Assembly (NCBI GenBank): GCA_030603805.1
Contig: JAUVXD010000002.1
Span: 231,690 to 295,689 of the forward strand
Source of the DNA: Acholeplasmataceae bacterium
GTDB lineage: Bacteria; Bacillota_I; Bacilli_A; Acholeplasmatales; Acholeplasmataceae
Direction of reading: 5' to 3'
DNA: 64,000 bases
The number at the start of each line of letters is the position of its first letter. Positions within the stretch are counted from its first letter, which is position 1. Of the stretch, positions 54,180-62,893 are shown piece after piece. The notes below the pieces were generated by a model. That model did no database searches and was not told the DNA's origin. It saw only the letters and a list, made by a program, of their open reading frames with translations. A program made the translations under genes and the position numbers.

Positions 54180-54515
54180 CTACGCTTTATCTGCCACAAT
54201 GACTGTGATGTGGCTTGTTCTTTTTTGAATGATATCGCCTTGACCTTTTGCTCTTGGCAGAAGTCTCTTGAGACGAACTCCTTCATTGACATATACTTCT
54301 TTGACATATAAATTGTCGACGTTTGCATTGTTGTTGTGCTCAGCATTTGCAACAGCACTGTTAAGCACCTTTAAAATAATTGGTGAAGCAGCACGTGGTG
54401 TAAACATTAAAATGGCTTGTGCTTCTTTAATGTTCTTACCGCGAATAAGGTCTACGACCAATCTTGCTTTACGTGGAGCAATGCGAACGGTTTTAGCTAT
54501 AGCTTTAGTTTCCAT
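54180..54515 (-). CDS. rplV: 50S ribosomal protein L22 (uL22)
   Basis: 111 residues. [21 protein letters not shown] and [34 protein letters not shown] are diagnostic; its beta-hairpin lines the exit tunnel and contacts macrolides. Confidence 0.98.
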   Translation of the reverse strand: METKAIAKTVRIAPRKARLVVDLIRGKNIKEAQAILMFTPRAASPIILKVLNSAVANAEHNNNANVDNLYVKEVYVNEGVRLKRLLPRAKGQGDIIQKRTSHITVIVADKA

Positions 54516-54532
54516 TTTTCATTCTCCTCCAA

Positions 54533-54814
54533 TTACTTCTTCTTAGCTTTCTTATCATCTTTTCCATGTCCATGATAAGTACGAGTTGGTGCAAATTCAC
54601 CGAATTTGTGTCCAACCATATCTTCTGTTACATAGACAGGAATGTGTGATTTTCCATTGTAAACGGCAACCGTGTGTCCAACGAAATCAGGGAAAATCGT
54701 TGAACGACGTGACCAAGTTTGGATCACTTTTTTCTCGTTAGCTGCATTTTGTTTTCTGACCTTTACGAGTAAATGATCATCACAAAATGGGCCTTTTTTA
54801 ACTGAACGTGCCAT
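54533..54814 (-). CDS. rpsS: 30S ribosomal protein S19 (uS19)
   Basis: 93 residues. [19 protein letters not shown] and [52 protein letters not shown] body are diagnostic; small-subunit head. Confidence 0.99.
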   Translation of the reverse strand: MARSVKKGPFCDDHLLVKVRKQNAANEKKVIQTWSRRSTIFPDFVGHTVAVYNGKSHIPVYVTEDMVGHKFGEFAPTRTYHGHGKDDKKAKKK

Positions 54815-54824
54815 AATTTCCCTC

Positions 54825-55655
54825 CTACTTCGTACGACGACGAACGATTAAATCGTTAGACGCTTTCTTAGTGTCGCGTGTCTTCACACCGCGAGCCTTC
54901 TTACCCCATGGGGTCATTGGTGATTTTCTACCGATTGGTGTTCTACCTTCACCACCACCATGTGGGTGGTCATTTGGGTTCATTACTGAACCACGAACGG
55001 TTGGACGAACGCCCATGTGACGTGTTCTGCCAGCTTTACCGACATTGACAAGTTCCCATGATTCGTTACCAACAACACCGATGGTTGCACGGCAAGTACC
55101 CAAGATCTTGCGAACTTCGCCTGATTGTAAGCGGACAAGAACATATTTGTCTTCGCGTCCAAGAATCTGAGCGGATGCACCAGCACTTCTCGCGATTTGT
55201 CCACCTCTGCCTGGACTTAATTCAATATTATGAATGATAGTACCGACAGGAATATTCATGATTGGTAATGAGTTACCAGTTTTAATATCTACTTGTTCAC
55301 CTGATACGATCTCCATGCCTACTTCTAGGCCTTTTGGAGCAAGAATATATCTCTTTTCACCATCTAGGTAATGAATTAATGCAATATTTGCACTACGGTT
55401 TGGATCGTACTCAATAGTAGCTACCTTACCAATAACATCAAATTTATTACGCTTAAAATCAATTACACGGTACTTTCTTTTTGCACCGCCACCGATGTGA
55501 CGTACGGTAATTTTACCTTGGTTGTTACGTCCACCTGTGCGAGAAACTGGCTCTAGTAGTGATTTTTCAGGAGTAGATGTTGTAATTTCTTCGAATGTTA
55601 ATACACTCATGTTGCGGCGACCATTAGTCGTCGGCTTGTACTTTTTAACCGCCAT
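54825..55655 (-). CDS. rplB: 50S ribosomal protein L2 (uL2)
   Basis: 276 residues. [22 protein letters not shown], the OB and SH3-like domains, and the C-terminal [35 protein letters not shown] region with the key peptidyl-transferase His (NDHPHGGG) are present. Here the preceding segment reads [18 protein letters not shown]. Follows rplW by 27 bp. Confidence 0.99.
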   Translation of the reverse strand: MAVKKYKPTTNGRRNMSVLTFEEITTSTPEKSLLEPVSRTGGRNNQGKITVRHIGGGAKRKYRVIDFKRNKFDVIGKVATIEYDPNRSANIALIHYLDGEKRYILAPKGLEVGMEIVSGEQVDIKTGNSLPIMNIPVGTIIHNIELSPGRGGQIARSAGASAQILGREDKYVLVRLQSGEVRKILGTCRATIGVVGNESWELVNVGKAGRTRHMGVRPTVRGSVMNPNDHPHGGGEGRTPIGRKSPMTPWGKKARGVKTRDTKKASNDLIVRRRTK

Positions 55656-55682
55656 TTGGTTAAACCTCCTCTAATCTTTCAC

Positions 55683-55970
55683 TTAAATTGTGAAGGCGTC
55701 AATCTTTTGACCTTCAGCTAACTTGACAACTGCTTTCTTATAAGCAGATTTGTAACCTTCGTATTTGCCCATTCTCTTGAACTTAGGTAATACGTTGATT
55801 GTATTGACTGAGAGCACATTCACATTGAAAATTGTTTCGATAGCTTTCTTAATCTCAACTTTGTTTGCTTTTCTATCGACTTTAAATGTGTATTTGTTTT
55901 GGCTTTCAATCAGTTTTGTTGATTGTTCTGTAATGATTGGTGCTTTGAGAATATCATAATATTTAGTCAT
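55683..55970 (-). CDS. rplW: 50S ribosomal protein L23 (uL23)
   Basis: 95 residues. DILKAPIITEQSTKLIE and YTFKVDRKANKVEIKKAIETIFNVNVLSVNT are diagnostic. Docking site for trigger factor and SRP at the exit tunnel. Overlaps rplD by 8 bp. Confidence 0.98.
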   Translation of the reverse strand: MTKYYDILKAPIITEQSTKLIESQNKYTFKVDRKANKVEIKKAIETIFNVNVLSVNTINVLPKFKRMGKYEGYKSAYKKAVVKLAEGQKIDAFTI

Positions 55971-56592
55971 TGCCCAATACCTCCTCTAATGCTTCAACCG
56001 CATCTTTGGTAAGAATCAAATTCTTGCAATTGAGAATGTCATAGACACTAACGTGGCTCACATTTGAGAATGCAACGGTTGGAATATTTCTTGCTGCTAA
56101 TACTTCGTTATCACCAAATGATTTTGCAACAACTAAAGTTTTACCTTCAACACCTAGTCCAGTTAATAATGCTTGGAATAGTTTTGTTTTTGGCGCATCG
56201 ATACTTAATGTGTCAACAACTTTAAGTTGGCCGTTTGCTGCATGATAAGATAATGCAGATCTGAGTGCTAGTTGACGAACTTTTTGATTTAACTTAACTG
56301 CATAGCCTCTTGGTGTTGGTCCGAAAACGACACCACCATGACGCCATTGTGGAGAACGTGTAGAACCTTGACGAGCACGACCTGTACCCTTTTGACGCCA
56401 TGGTTTTCTACCACCACCTGATACTTCACCACGATTTTTTACATCGTGTGTACCTTGTCTCATTGCTGCTCTTTGTGCGTTGACAACATCATATAAAGCT
56501 TGTTGATGTGGTTCAATACCGAAGACGTAATCAGATAGGGTTATGTCAGCAACTTTGTTACCTGTTTGATTTAATACGTTTAGTTTTGGCAT
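55963..56592 (-). CDS. rplD: 50S ribosomal protein L4 (uL4)
   Basis: 209 residues. GEVSGGGRKPWRQKGTGRARQGSTRSPQWRHGGVVFGP is the long tunnel loop and is diagnostic. In some bacteria L4 also represses the S10 operon; a structured leader upstream of rpsJ (57623-57676) might be a target, which is inference. Confidence 0.98.
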   Translation of the reverse strand: MPKLNVLNQTGNKVADITLSDYVFGIEPHQQALYDVVNAQRAAMRQGTHDVKNRGEVSGGGRKPWRQKGTGRARQGSTRSPQWRHGGVVFGPTPRGYAVKLNQKVRQLALRSALSYHAANGQLKVVDTLSIDAPKTKLFQALLTGLGVEGKTLVVAKSFGDNEVLAARNIPTVAFSNVSHVSVYDILNCKNLILTKDAVEALEEVLGND

Positions 56593-56603
56593 ATTAACCC
56601 TCC

Positions 56604-57245
56604 TTACTTACCACTTTTAATAGCAGATTTCACGATGACAAGTCCCTTATTAGGTCCTGGTACGCTTCCACTAATTAATAGTAATTGGTTTTCAACATCG
56701 ACACCAGCAATCTTGAGATTTTGAACTGTTACTTGTTCAGATCCCATATGTCCTGGAAGGTTTTTACCCTTCAGTTTGCCTTTGATTGCACCCATTGAAC
56801 CAGGTCCACGATGGTATCTAGAACCGTGAGTCATTGGTCCACGATGTTGATTGTGTCTCTTGATGGTACCTTCAAATCCCTTACCTTTGGAAGTTCCGGT
56901 CACATCCACTACTTCTCCTACTGAGAATACTTCTGTCTTTACAAGGTCACCGACCGCTAAATCCACTAATTCATTCTTGAGCTCTTCTTTAAAGCGGATT
57001 TCTTTAATGAAGCGCTTAGGTGCTGTATTAGCTTTTTTCACGTGCCCTTGTTCAGGCTTGTTACTTAATTTGTCGCGTTTAGTTTCGAAACCAACTTGTG
57101 TTGCTACATAGCCGTCTGTTTCAACAGTCTTTTGTTGTAGAACCACATTGTCAGCCACGTCTACGACAGTTACTGGAATGAGTGTGCCATTTTCATCGAA
57201 AATTTGCGTCATGCCCAGTTTTCTACCTAAGATTCCTTTGGCCAT
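56604..57245 (-). CDS. rplC: 50S ribosomal protein L3 (uL3)
   Basis: 213 residues. [27 protein letters not shown] and [32 protein letters not shown] are diagnostic; reaches the peptidyl transferase centre. 24 bp after rpsJ. Confidence 0.99.
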   Translation of the reverse strand: MAKGILGRKLGMTQIFDENGTLIPVTVVDVADNVVLQQKTVETDGYVATQVGFETKRDKLSNKPEQGHVKKANTAPKRFIKEIRFKEELKNELVDLAVGDLVKTEVFSVGEVVDVTGTSKGKGFEGTIKRHNQHRGPMTHGSRYHRGPGSMGAIKGKLKGKNLPGHMGSEQVTVQNLKIAGVDVENQLLLISGSVPGPNKGLVIVKSAIKSGK

Positions 57246-57269
57246 AAAATTACCTCTTTCTAATTTTTA

Positions 57270-57578
57270 TTATTTCTTTAAGACGATATCAATACCTGAT
57301 GGTAGATCGATATCCATTAATGCTGAAATTGTTTTTGGGTTTGGATCAATAATTTGAATTAATCTCTTGTGTGTTCTGCGTTCGAACTGTTCACGTGAAT
57401 CTTTGTTTACGTGAGGAGAACGTAAGATTGTGAAGATTTCCTTTTCAGTTGGAAGAGGAATTGGACCTTGAACTGTAGCTCCAGTTCTTAGTGCGCTGTC
57501 AACAATCTTCTTTGCAGCTTGATCAATTAATCTGTGATCATATGCCTTCAAACGAATTTTAATAACATCTTTTGCCAT
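57270..57578 (-). CDS. rpsJ: 30S ribosomal protein S10 (uS10, NusE)
   Basis: 102 residues. [40 protein letters not shown] and [21 protein letters not shown] are diagnostic. Also acts as NusE in transcription antitermination. First gene of the S10-spc-alpha operon, with AAAGGAG before the ATG and a structured ~130-nt leader. Confidence 0.99.
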   Translation of the reverse strand: MAKDVIKIRLKAYDHRLIDQAAKKIVDSALRTGATVQGPIPLPTEKEIFTILRSPHVNKDSREQFERRTHKRLIQIIDPNPKTISALMDIDLPSGIDIVLKK

Positions 57579-57622
57579 TTTTAATAGCTCCTTTCGCCTA
57601 TAATCTTGTATAGACTTGCTCC

Positions 57623-57704
57623 ATGGAAAAACCTAACACGTAGACAACGGCTATCCGTGTGTCAGCAACCTTCCATTTCACAGCCTGCTCGGTTACACAC
57701 GAGC
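57623..57704 (-). promoter_or_regulatory. Structured leader of the S10 operon
   Basis: Two hairpins are visible in the leader RNA. The 5' one is GCTCG / CGAGC (57704-57687). The larger one (57676-57623) has an outer stem ATGGAA/TTCCAT, a middle stem CTGACAC/GTGTTAG and an inner ACGG-ATAG-CCGT hairpin. No T-run follows. It may bind a ribosomal protein for autoregulation; the binding protein is not known. Confidence 0.55.
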
Positions 57705-57710
57705 GTTTCT

Positions 57711-57739
57711 ATTATATGATAAATAAAAAGGAAAAGCAA
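57711..57739 (-). promoter_or_regulatory. Promoter of the S10-spc-alpha operon
   Basis: -35 TTGCTT (57739-57734), 17-bp spacer, -10 TATAAT (57716-57711). No other clear promoter was seen within the operon. Confidence 0.8.
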
Positions 57740-57799
57740 CCTTTTTGGTGCATTTCCTTGATTAAAAAGCGATTTTTCTTGATTGAAACTTATGATTTC

Positions 57800-59461
57800 T
57801 CACTCATCTTCGTTGGATAAGTTGGGGTCCCCTTTTTTATTGGAATTATCGTCAGAATCATCTTTATTCTTTTTACTGTATTTTCCTATTGCATCATATG
57901 CTTCTAATACTAGTGGAACAATAGTTTCTAGACTTCCAGCGGGAATTGCAATTTCTCTAAATCCCATAACTCGAATTTTTCTAAATATCTGAGGGTCACT
58001 CAAACATTTTCCTGCCACAATATGTCTTCTTTTAACTTTGGGTCCTCTAAAATATTGATGGATGTCTTTGACATACGGGGACACGATATAGGTGAAATCT
58101 TTGACGGATATATTATTTTGATATTTATCATATTCGCCTTTGATATCCAAAATCAACTGATCGAGTTGAATGATGATAAAATCAGCTTTTTGAAAACACT
58201 CAAAAACATCATATGCACCTTTAGTTTCAATACTGACACCAATCTTTGCATCGTCGACACCACCTTCAGACAACCCCATTTCAACCCACATTCTCAATTC
58301 GTCAAACTCTTCATAACTTCGAACCATGGGTATAACAATATTTAATTCTTTGTTACAAATAATAGATGCCTCAGCTATCCCCTTAAGTGCTTCACTCATA
58401 ATATAAGGATTTTCTTCATTGCTTTCGATATCAAACTCTTGAAACGATAATTCAGCAATAGAAAGCTTATTAGAGAAATACGGAATATTAATGAAAACTT
58501 CTTTGTTGATTGTATTTGAAAAGAGGTAGATATACTCATCTTTAAAATCTTCTCTTTTGGGTGTCATTGTTTTTTCTAAATATGATAGTTGACTTAAATA
58601 TCCACAAACACCTTGAAGCCAGCGATTCTTATTGAACGTTTTAAGATAGTGTCTATCCGATGTTGTAACATGTAACTTGATATGTCCTTCAACATACTGA
58701 TCATTTGACTTCAAATCCTTAAATCTTAATAGTCCATCCCTATAGCTAGAATAATCTTTTTCTTTTGGATGCACTATAATTTCATTATTGACACTACTGA
58801 TGAGAATTGTTGATTTATGTTTAACCGTTTCTTTAGTGAGTGCAATCGAAATACCACGCTCGTTAGCAAGATATTCAGCTAATATAGGGTTGTCGATTTG
58901 CTTGCAAACGATACCCTTCATGTTATGAGGGGGCTGAAATAAAAGTTTTTCGTCGAATCTATCTAAAGCAAGTATGAAGCTATCATTAACCTCTTTAAAC
59001 AACTGCTGATTTATACGTCTATCAATCTCATCAATGATTTTTTTAGTAATGCCTTTAAACTCAATTTTTGCTATGACATCAGAAGGGTAAGTTTTACACT
59101 TTTTCTGTTCAGTAAGAAAATCTCTAACCGCAGATTCAAATGCTGACCTAATATTTAACTGGTCTTCCTCTAAATACTTGATAACCCTTTCATTAACATA
59201 GTTTGAATACAATGCCATTGCACAGTCTGTCGCATATGAATCCTCTTCATAACGCTCCGAATTACTTCCTCTTTCAATTCTTAACGCATCACCGTGAACA
59301 TGGCTGATACAACTAGCTAGGAATGACAGTGCTTTTTTAGATTGATTCCATTTCATGGCTGGCTTGTTATAAAGCAGCTCATATGAAATCACCTTGCCTA
59401 GGGCATCCCCTCCATAAATTTTCACAACTTCCAAAGACCTTCTTGCCGAATTTGATCCCAT
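57800..59461 (-). CDS. Degenerate PTS Enzyme I-like protein, predicted non-catalytic
   Basis: 553 residues, close to the ~570 of Enzyme I (PtsI). The domain order can be followed: GGDALGKVISYE (18-28) resembles the GIAIGKA start; a helical region (about 40-170); a swivel-like segment (about 162-232); and a TIM-barrel-like half (about 257-525) with NPYIMSEALKGI, IPMVRSYEEF, IGVSIETKGAYDVF and AGKCLSDPQIFRKIRVMGFREIAIPAGSLETI in the places of EI motifs. Catalytic residues are lost: the GGRTSHTAI phospho-His segment reads QIDNPILAEY, the FRTEFL arginine is absent, RTxDIGGDK reads NIPYFSNKL, GTNDL reads QLDQL, and CGE is not conserved. The tail is Asp/Asn/Lys-rich. It lies 18 bp after the ROK kinase gene. 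Homology is my reading by eye; a regulatory role is inference. Confidence 0.65.
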   Translation of the reverse strand: MGSNSARRSLEVVKIYGGDALGKVISYELLYNKPAMKWNQSKKALSFLASCISHVHGDALRIERGSNSERYEEDSYATDCAMALYSNYVNERVIKYLEEDQLNIRSAFESAVRDFLTEQKKCKTYPSDVIAKIEFKGITKKIIDEIDRRINQQLFKEVNDSFILALDRFDEKLLFQPPHNMKGIVCKQIDNPILAEYLANERGISIALTKETVKHKSTILISSVNNEIIVHPKEKDYSSYRDGLLRFKDLKSNDQYVEGHIKLHVTTSDRHYLKTFNKNRWLQGVCGYLSQLSYLEKTMTPKREDFKDEYIYLFSNTINKEVFINIPYFSNKLSIAELSFQEFDIESNEENPYIMSEALKGIAEASIICNKELNIVIPMVRSYEEFDELRMWVEMGLSEGGVDDAKIGVSIETKGAYDVFECFQKADFIIIQLDQLILDIKGEYDKYQNNISVKDFTYIVSPYVKDIHQYFRGPKVKRRHIVAGKCLSDPQIFRKIRVMGFREIAIPAGSLETIVPLVLEAYDAIGKYSKKNKDDSDDNSNKKGDPNLSNEDE

Positions 59462-59479
59462 TTTTTTAATTTTCCTTTT

Positions 59480-60415
59480 TTATTTTTTTATAGCATAATG
59501 TGCAGCTCCAATAATCCCTGCATCATTGCCTGTTTTTGCTAATAAAAACGGTTTGTTGCCAGTTGAAAACCTTGCATATTTTTGATATGCGTTTTTTATC
59601 TTGTCTAAAAAATATTGACCTGCTTTTGATATGCCTCCTCCAATGATAAAGGCATCAGGGTCGATTGTCAACGCAACAACGCTTGCAGCTTTTCCTAAGT
59701 ATTCTGCTGCTCTATCAACTACTTTTAAACAAAGCTTATCCCCTAATTTAGCTGCTTCAAAAATATCTTTAATTGTAATTTGATTAAGATTAATCGATGT
59801 GGACATTTCTTTTGATAATTCTAAAGCATAATTTGTCATGCCTTTAGAGGCGCACATTTGCTCTAAACACCCTTTTGCACCACAACCACAAGTTTCTATT
59901 GGTCCATCATATACATGTGTATGGCCAATTTCTCCGCCCATCCCGGTGCTACCTTCTAGTATTTCGCCATTAAGTATGATTCCACTACCAACACCTGTTC
60001 CGAGCGTTATAACAATCGCATTACGAAAAGGGATTTCTAATGATGCATTCTCTCCATAGGCTGCAATATTGGCATCATTTGAAACAACAACATGAACCTG
60101 ATTGCTGAATTTATCTGCTAGTTCTTTCCTAATATTCATTCTTTCCCACTTAATGTTTGCACAAGAATTCACTATGCCATCTTTGACTGGGCATGGGACG
60201 GCTAAACCAATACCTTCGATATCTAATTCGCTATACCCATACATCTGATTTGTTTCTTGAATTGTGTTAAAAATACTTTCTAATACGCTCGTCTGCTGAT
60301 TAGTTTTAGGTGTATCTTTTTCAAATTTTGTGATTAACCGAACACCTTCAGAATTAAATAATCCGAATTTTATGCTGGTACCACCCACATCTATGCCATA
60401 TACAATTTTCCCCAT
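59480..60415 (-). CDS. ROK-family sugar kinase (glucokinase-like)
   Basis: 311 residues. The phosphate-binding DVGGTSIKFGLF start, catalytic Asp in VSNDANIAAYGE, the GTGVGSGIILNGEI segment, GEIGHTHV with the zinc-ligand His, and the ROK zinc motif CGCGAKGCLEQ are all intact. It most likely phosphorylates glucose or a related free hexose with ATP. No helix-turn-helix domain precedes it, so it is an enzyme rather than a NagC-type repressor. First gene of a two-gene operon with the Enzyme I-like protein. Confidence 0.93.
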   Translation of the reverse strand: MGKIVYGIDVGGTSIKFGLFNSEGVRLITKFEKDTPKTNQQTSVLESIFNTIQETNQMYGYSELDIEGIGLAVPCPVKDGIVNSCANIKWERMNIRKELADKFSNQVHVVVSNDANIAAYGENASLEIPFRNAIVITLGTGVGSGIILNGEILEGSTGMGGEIGHTHVYDGPIETCGCGAKGCLEQMCASKGMTNYALELSKEMSTSINLNQITIKDIFEAAKLGDKLCLKVVDRAAEYLGKAASVVALTIDPDAFIIGGGISKAGQYFLDKIKNAYQKYARFSTGNKPFLLAKTGNDAGIIGAAHYAIKK

Positions 60416-60444
60416 AATTTCACCTCGTTTTGATAGCCTATATC

Positions 60445-60473
60445 ATTATACACTATAACATAAAAATAATAAA
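60445..60473 (-). promoter_or_regulatory. Promoter of the ROK kinase operon
   Basis: -35 TTTATT (60473-60468), 17-bp spacer, -10 TATAAT (60450-60445). Confidence 0.6.
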
Positions 60474-60516
60474 TATTATTTTTTCAAAAATATTTCGTTT
60501 TTTTCGCTTTTAAATA

Positions 60517-60566
60517 AAAAACCCAATTCATATCAACTTGGTAAGTTAATAAAAAATATGGGTTTT
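60517..60566 (-). terminator. Terminator after the DegV-MarR operon
   Basis: Outer stem AAAACCCA / TGGGTTTT with a nested AACTT / AAGTT hairpin in the loop, followed by TTTTATTT on the minus strand. Confidence 0.6.
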
Positions 60567-60574
60567 AATTACAC

Positions 60575-61012
60575 TCAATAACGGTCCTTAAAGTACTGAC
60601 TGATATTCTCAAGTGACTTCATCAATACTTCATCTTTTTCAAGTTCTAAATCCTTGAATAGGGATGCAATCATTTCATTATGAAATTCATCATGAATCTT
60701 TAATACTTCATGAGCAGAATCACAAAGTCTCAAAAACACTTTTCTGCGATCATTTTCATCACGATATCTTTCAACAAAATCTTTTCTTACTAATACATTA
60801 ATGGAGGTTGTCAAGGTCCCCAAAGTTACTCTCAGTTTTTGGGCAACACTACCCATTGTCGGTACTTGAGAGTTTCGAATTGCTTCTAAGACGTGAACTT
60901 CGGTCATTGAAATTTTAACCCCACGTTTTCTTAGTATATCCGCTTCGATGCTTAAGATGTGATTAAATACATCAACAAGCAACTCATTTATAACCTCTTT
61001 TGGTGATATCAA
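60575..61012 (-). CDS. MarR-family transcriptional regulator
   Basis: 145 residues. The winged helix is centred on MGSVAQKLRVTLGTLTTSINVLVRKDFVERYRDENDRRKVFLRL (about 55-95), with helices at each end for dimerisation. It is co-transcribed with a DegV/FakB-like gene, which suggests a FabT-like role in fatty-acid metabolism; this is inference from context. A palindrome TTCAAATTATTTGAA in the operon leader is a likely autoregulatory operator. Confidence 0.88.
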   Translation of the reverse strand: MISPKEVINELLVDVFNHILSIEADILRKRGVKISMTEVHVLEAIRNSQVPTMGSVAQKLRVTLGTLTTSINVLVRKDFVERYRDENDRRKVFLRLCDSAHEVLKIHDEFHNEMIASLFKDLELEKDEVLMKSLENISQYFKDRY

Positions 61013-61026
61013 TTTTCATACCACCT

Positions 61027-61881
61027 TTATTGTAGAACTATATATCCAACACCTAAGGTTCCTGGACCTGCATGTGCACCAACCACTGGAGTAAGTGGGA
61101 CTAGTTCAACTTTAACATCTGGTCTTACATTTTGGATTTGTTGTTTGATTTCTTTTGCCTTATCTTCATTATTAGTGAACGCAATAAACACGATTACGTT
61201 CTTTCCTTCGATATCAGATTGAATCACTTCAACAAGTCTTGATTGAGCTTTACTTGTTGTTCTAATTTTTTCAAAAGGAACAAGACTACCATCTCTTTGA
61301 ACATGAAGAAGTGGCTTAATCTTTAATAAAGTACCTAAAAAACCACTTGTTGCAGACAATCTACCATTTTTGACTAAGAATTTGAGTGTATCAACAAGAA
61401 CATAAATGTAAATGTGATCTCTAATTTTTTCTAACTTGTCAATGATATCTCTAACTTTGCTACCATTCTTAATCATCTTAATTGCTTCTAATACGAGGTA
61501 AGCTTCGCCATATGATACACTGCGAGAATCAATGACATAGACATTGATGCCTGGAACCATATCTTTAGCAAGAATAGCTCCTTGATATGTGCCACTAAGT
61601 TTTGAAGAGATAACTACAGCAATAATGTCAGTATAACCTTCTTCTTTCATTTCTTCATAAACACTCGCAATTTTACCTGTTGAAGTTTGAGATGTTGAAA
61701 CGTCAATATCTGGGTTCGCATTGATAATGTCATAAAACTCTTTTGCTTGAATATCTACATAATCTTCGTACTCTTTACCACCTAGATTTAATGTTGATCT
61801 AATCAATCTTACAGGGTAGTCCAACTTCATGTAATCTACACCTGAATTCCCACAAACAACAATGCCAATCTTTTCACTCAT
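61027..61881 (-). CDS. DegV/FakB-type fatty-acid-binding protein
   Basis: 284 residues. VVCGNSGVDY at the start, the fatty-acid-contacting DVSTSQTSTG segment (FakB pattern T-S-Q-x-S/T), SSKLSGTYQGA and VKNGRLSATSG are DegV-family hallmarks. FakB proteins present exogenous fatty acids to the kinase FakA for incorporation into phospholipid; FakA is not in the window. GGAG precedes the ATG. Operon with the MarR regulator 14 bp downstream. Confidence 0.92.
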   Translation of the reverse strand: MSEKIGIVVCGNSGVDYMKLDYPVRLIRSTLNLGGKEYEDYVDIQAKEFYDIINANPDIDVSTSQTSTGKIASVYEEMKEEGYTDIIAVVISSKLSGTYQGAILAKDMVPGINVYVIDSRSVSYGEAYLVLEAIKMIKNGSKVRDIIDKLEKIRDHIYIYVLVDTLKFLVKNGRLSATSGFLGTLLKIKPLLHVQRDGSLVPFEKIRTTSKAQSRLVEVIQSDIEGKNVIVFIAFTNNEDKAKEIKQQIQNVRPDVKVELVPLTPVVGAHAGPGTLGVGYIVLQ

Positions 61882-61893
61882 TTTATTTTCTCC

Positions 61894-61908
61894 TTCAAAT
61901 TATTTGAA
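61894..61908. promoter_or_regulatory. Candidate operator of the DegV-MarR operon
   Basis: Perfect 15-bp inverted repeat TTCAAATTATTTGAA between promoter and start codon; further TTCAAAT copies lie at 61911 onward and over the -35 box. The size and symmetry suit a MarR dimer. Confidence 0.5.
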
Positions 61909-61931
61909 CTTCAAATTTTATTGCTAATTCT

Positions 61932-61959
61932 ATGATAACACAATGTTTTTAAAATTCAA
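61932..61959 (-). promoter_or_regulatory. Promoter of the DegV-MarR operon
   Basis: -35 TTGAAT (61959-61954), 16-bp spacer, -10 TATCAT (61937-61932). The -35 overlaps a TTCAAAT half-site on the opposite strand. Confidence 0.65.
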
Positions 61960-61975
61960 ATAGAAAGATATTATT

Positions 61976-62650
61976 TTATAACTTAGATAGATAATCTAAT
62001 TGGTATAAAGCTTGCAAGTGATCTTGTTCTGCGATTTTTAGGTGCAGAAAGTTTGCTAGTTGATTGATTTCATTATTGTTATAGACGATATTCTCTCTAA
62101 TGCTTTCTTGAATGATTCGATCAAACTCGGGTTTATAAATCATCACATAATTTACTACAGTAGAAGAGGAGTCTAACATATTCCTTAATAATTGTGCGTG
62201 GCTAATTGATTCTTGAAGCTTTTTTGTATATCTTTCTTCACTTCTTCGCTCATCTTGATTGAACATTCCAAATTCTAAAATGACAATAAGTCGATCGTAA
62301 ACAATGAGATAATCGGTTCTCATATGATTCCCATAAACTAAAGGATACTCTATGAATATATGAATCAAACTTTGTCTCGTTCCTTTTTTAAATAGTTTCA
62401 TGAGTAGTCTTCTCATAATAGCTTGAGTATCTAACCAAGTAATTATCTCCTCATCTTTTAATGGCCAAATAGACAACTGTTTGGTTTCAAAATCATTTTT
62501 CATTTGTTTAAAAATATCTAGTTTACAATACTTTTCAACTCGGTTAGTCAATAATTGCTTTTCAATACGCCATTGACTTAACTCGATATGTTCACTAAAC
62601 TGAAAAAAAGATTCAATCCCCTTAAAGTAGTACATTGATTTTATGTTCAT
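61976..62650 (-). CDS. Unknown protein with a possible PD-(D/E)XK-like core
   Basis: 224 residues, cytosolic, no family recognised. The central segment MRTDYLIVYDRLIVILEFGMF has the look of a nuclease-fold core (Asp113 ... Glu126 on two adjacent strands) followed by a Gln-containing helix (KKLQESISHAQLL). The usual Lys of ExK is replaced by Gly. This is a pattern-level suggestion only. The ATG at 62650 has AGAGGTGA upstream. Stand-alone gene between the tRNA cluster and the DegV operon; no terminator seen after it. Confidence 0.6.
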   Translation of the reverse strand: MNIKSMYYFKGIESFFQFSEHIELSQWRIEKQLLTNRVEKYCKLDIFKQMKNDFETKQLSIWPLKDEEIITWLDTQAIMRRLLMKLFKKGTRQSLIHIFIEYPLVYGNHMRTDYLIVYDRLIVILEFGMFNQDERRSEERYTKKLQESISHAQLLRNMLDSSSTVVNYVMIYKPEFDRIIQESIRENIVYNNNEINQLANFLHLKIAEQDHLQALYQLDYLSKL

Positions 62651-62726
62651 TCGATTCACCTCTACTTATAATAGATTCAAACAGAAAAATTACTTTCTAT
62701 AGTCTACACCTGTGAACTTAAATTTA

Positions 62727-62757
62727 AAAAAGCTAACATAGCGTCATGTTAGCTTTT
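62727..62757. terminator. Second terminator below the tRNA cluster
   Basis: AAAAGCTAACAT / ATGTTAGCTTTT, a 12-bp perfect stem with a short loop and T-rich tracts on both strands. Confidence 0.8.
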
Positions 62758-62778
62758 AATTATCATTGCTATATAAAT

Positions 62779-62800
62779 AAAAAAAGCCTGACTCTGGCTT
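62779..62800 (-). terminator. Terminator of the rRNA-tRNA operon
   Basis: AAGCC / GGCTT stem followed by TTTTTTTATTT on the minus strand, 13 nt after tRNA-Phe. Confidence 0.8.
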
Positions 62801-62812
62801 ATTTAGTAAAAG

Positions 62813-62888
62813 TGGTGGCTCCGGGCAGAATCGAACTGCCGACACAAGGATTTTCAGTCCTTTGCTCTACCGACTGAGCTACAGAGCC
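62813..62888 (-). tRNA. tRNA-Phe (GAA)
   Basis: 76-nt cloverleaf with GGCTCTG acceptor, anticodon GAA in CTGAAAA, TTCGATT T-loop and encoded CCA. Last tRNA of the cluster. Confidence 0.97.
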
Positions 62889-62893
62889 TAATA

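Noticed and set aside
57740..57799. A terminator after the Enzyme I-like gene
   Set aside because: Only an AAAAA-TCGC-TTTTT hairpin is visible, too weak to claim; the S10 promoter follows directly.
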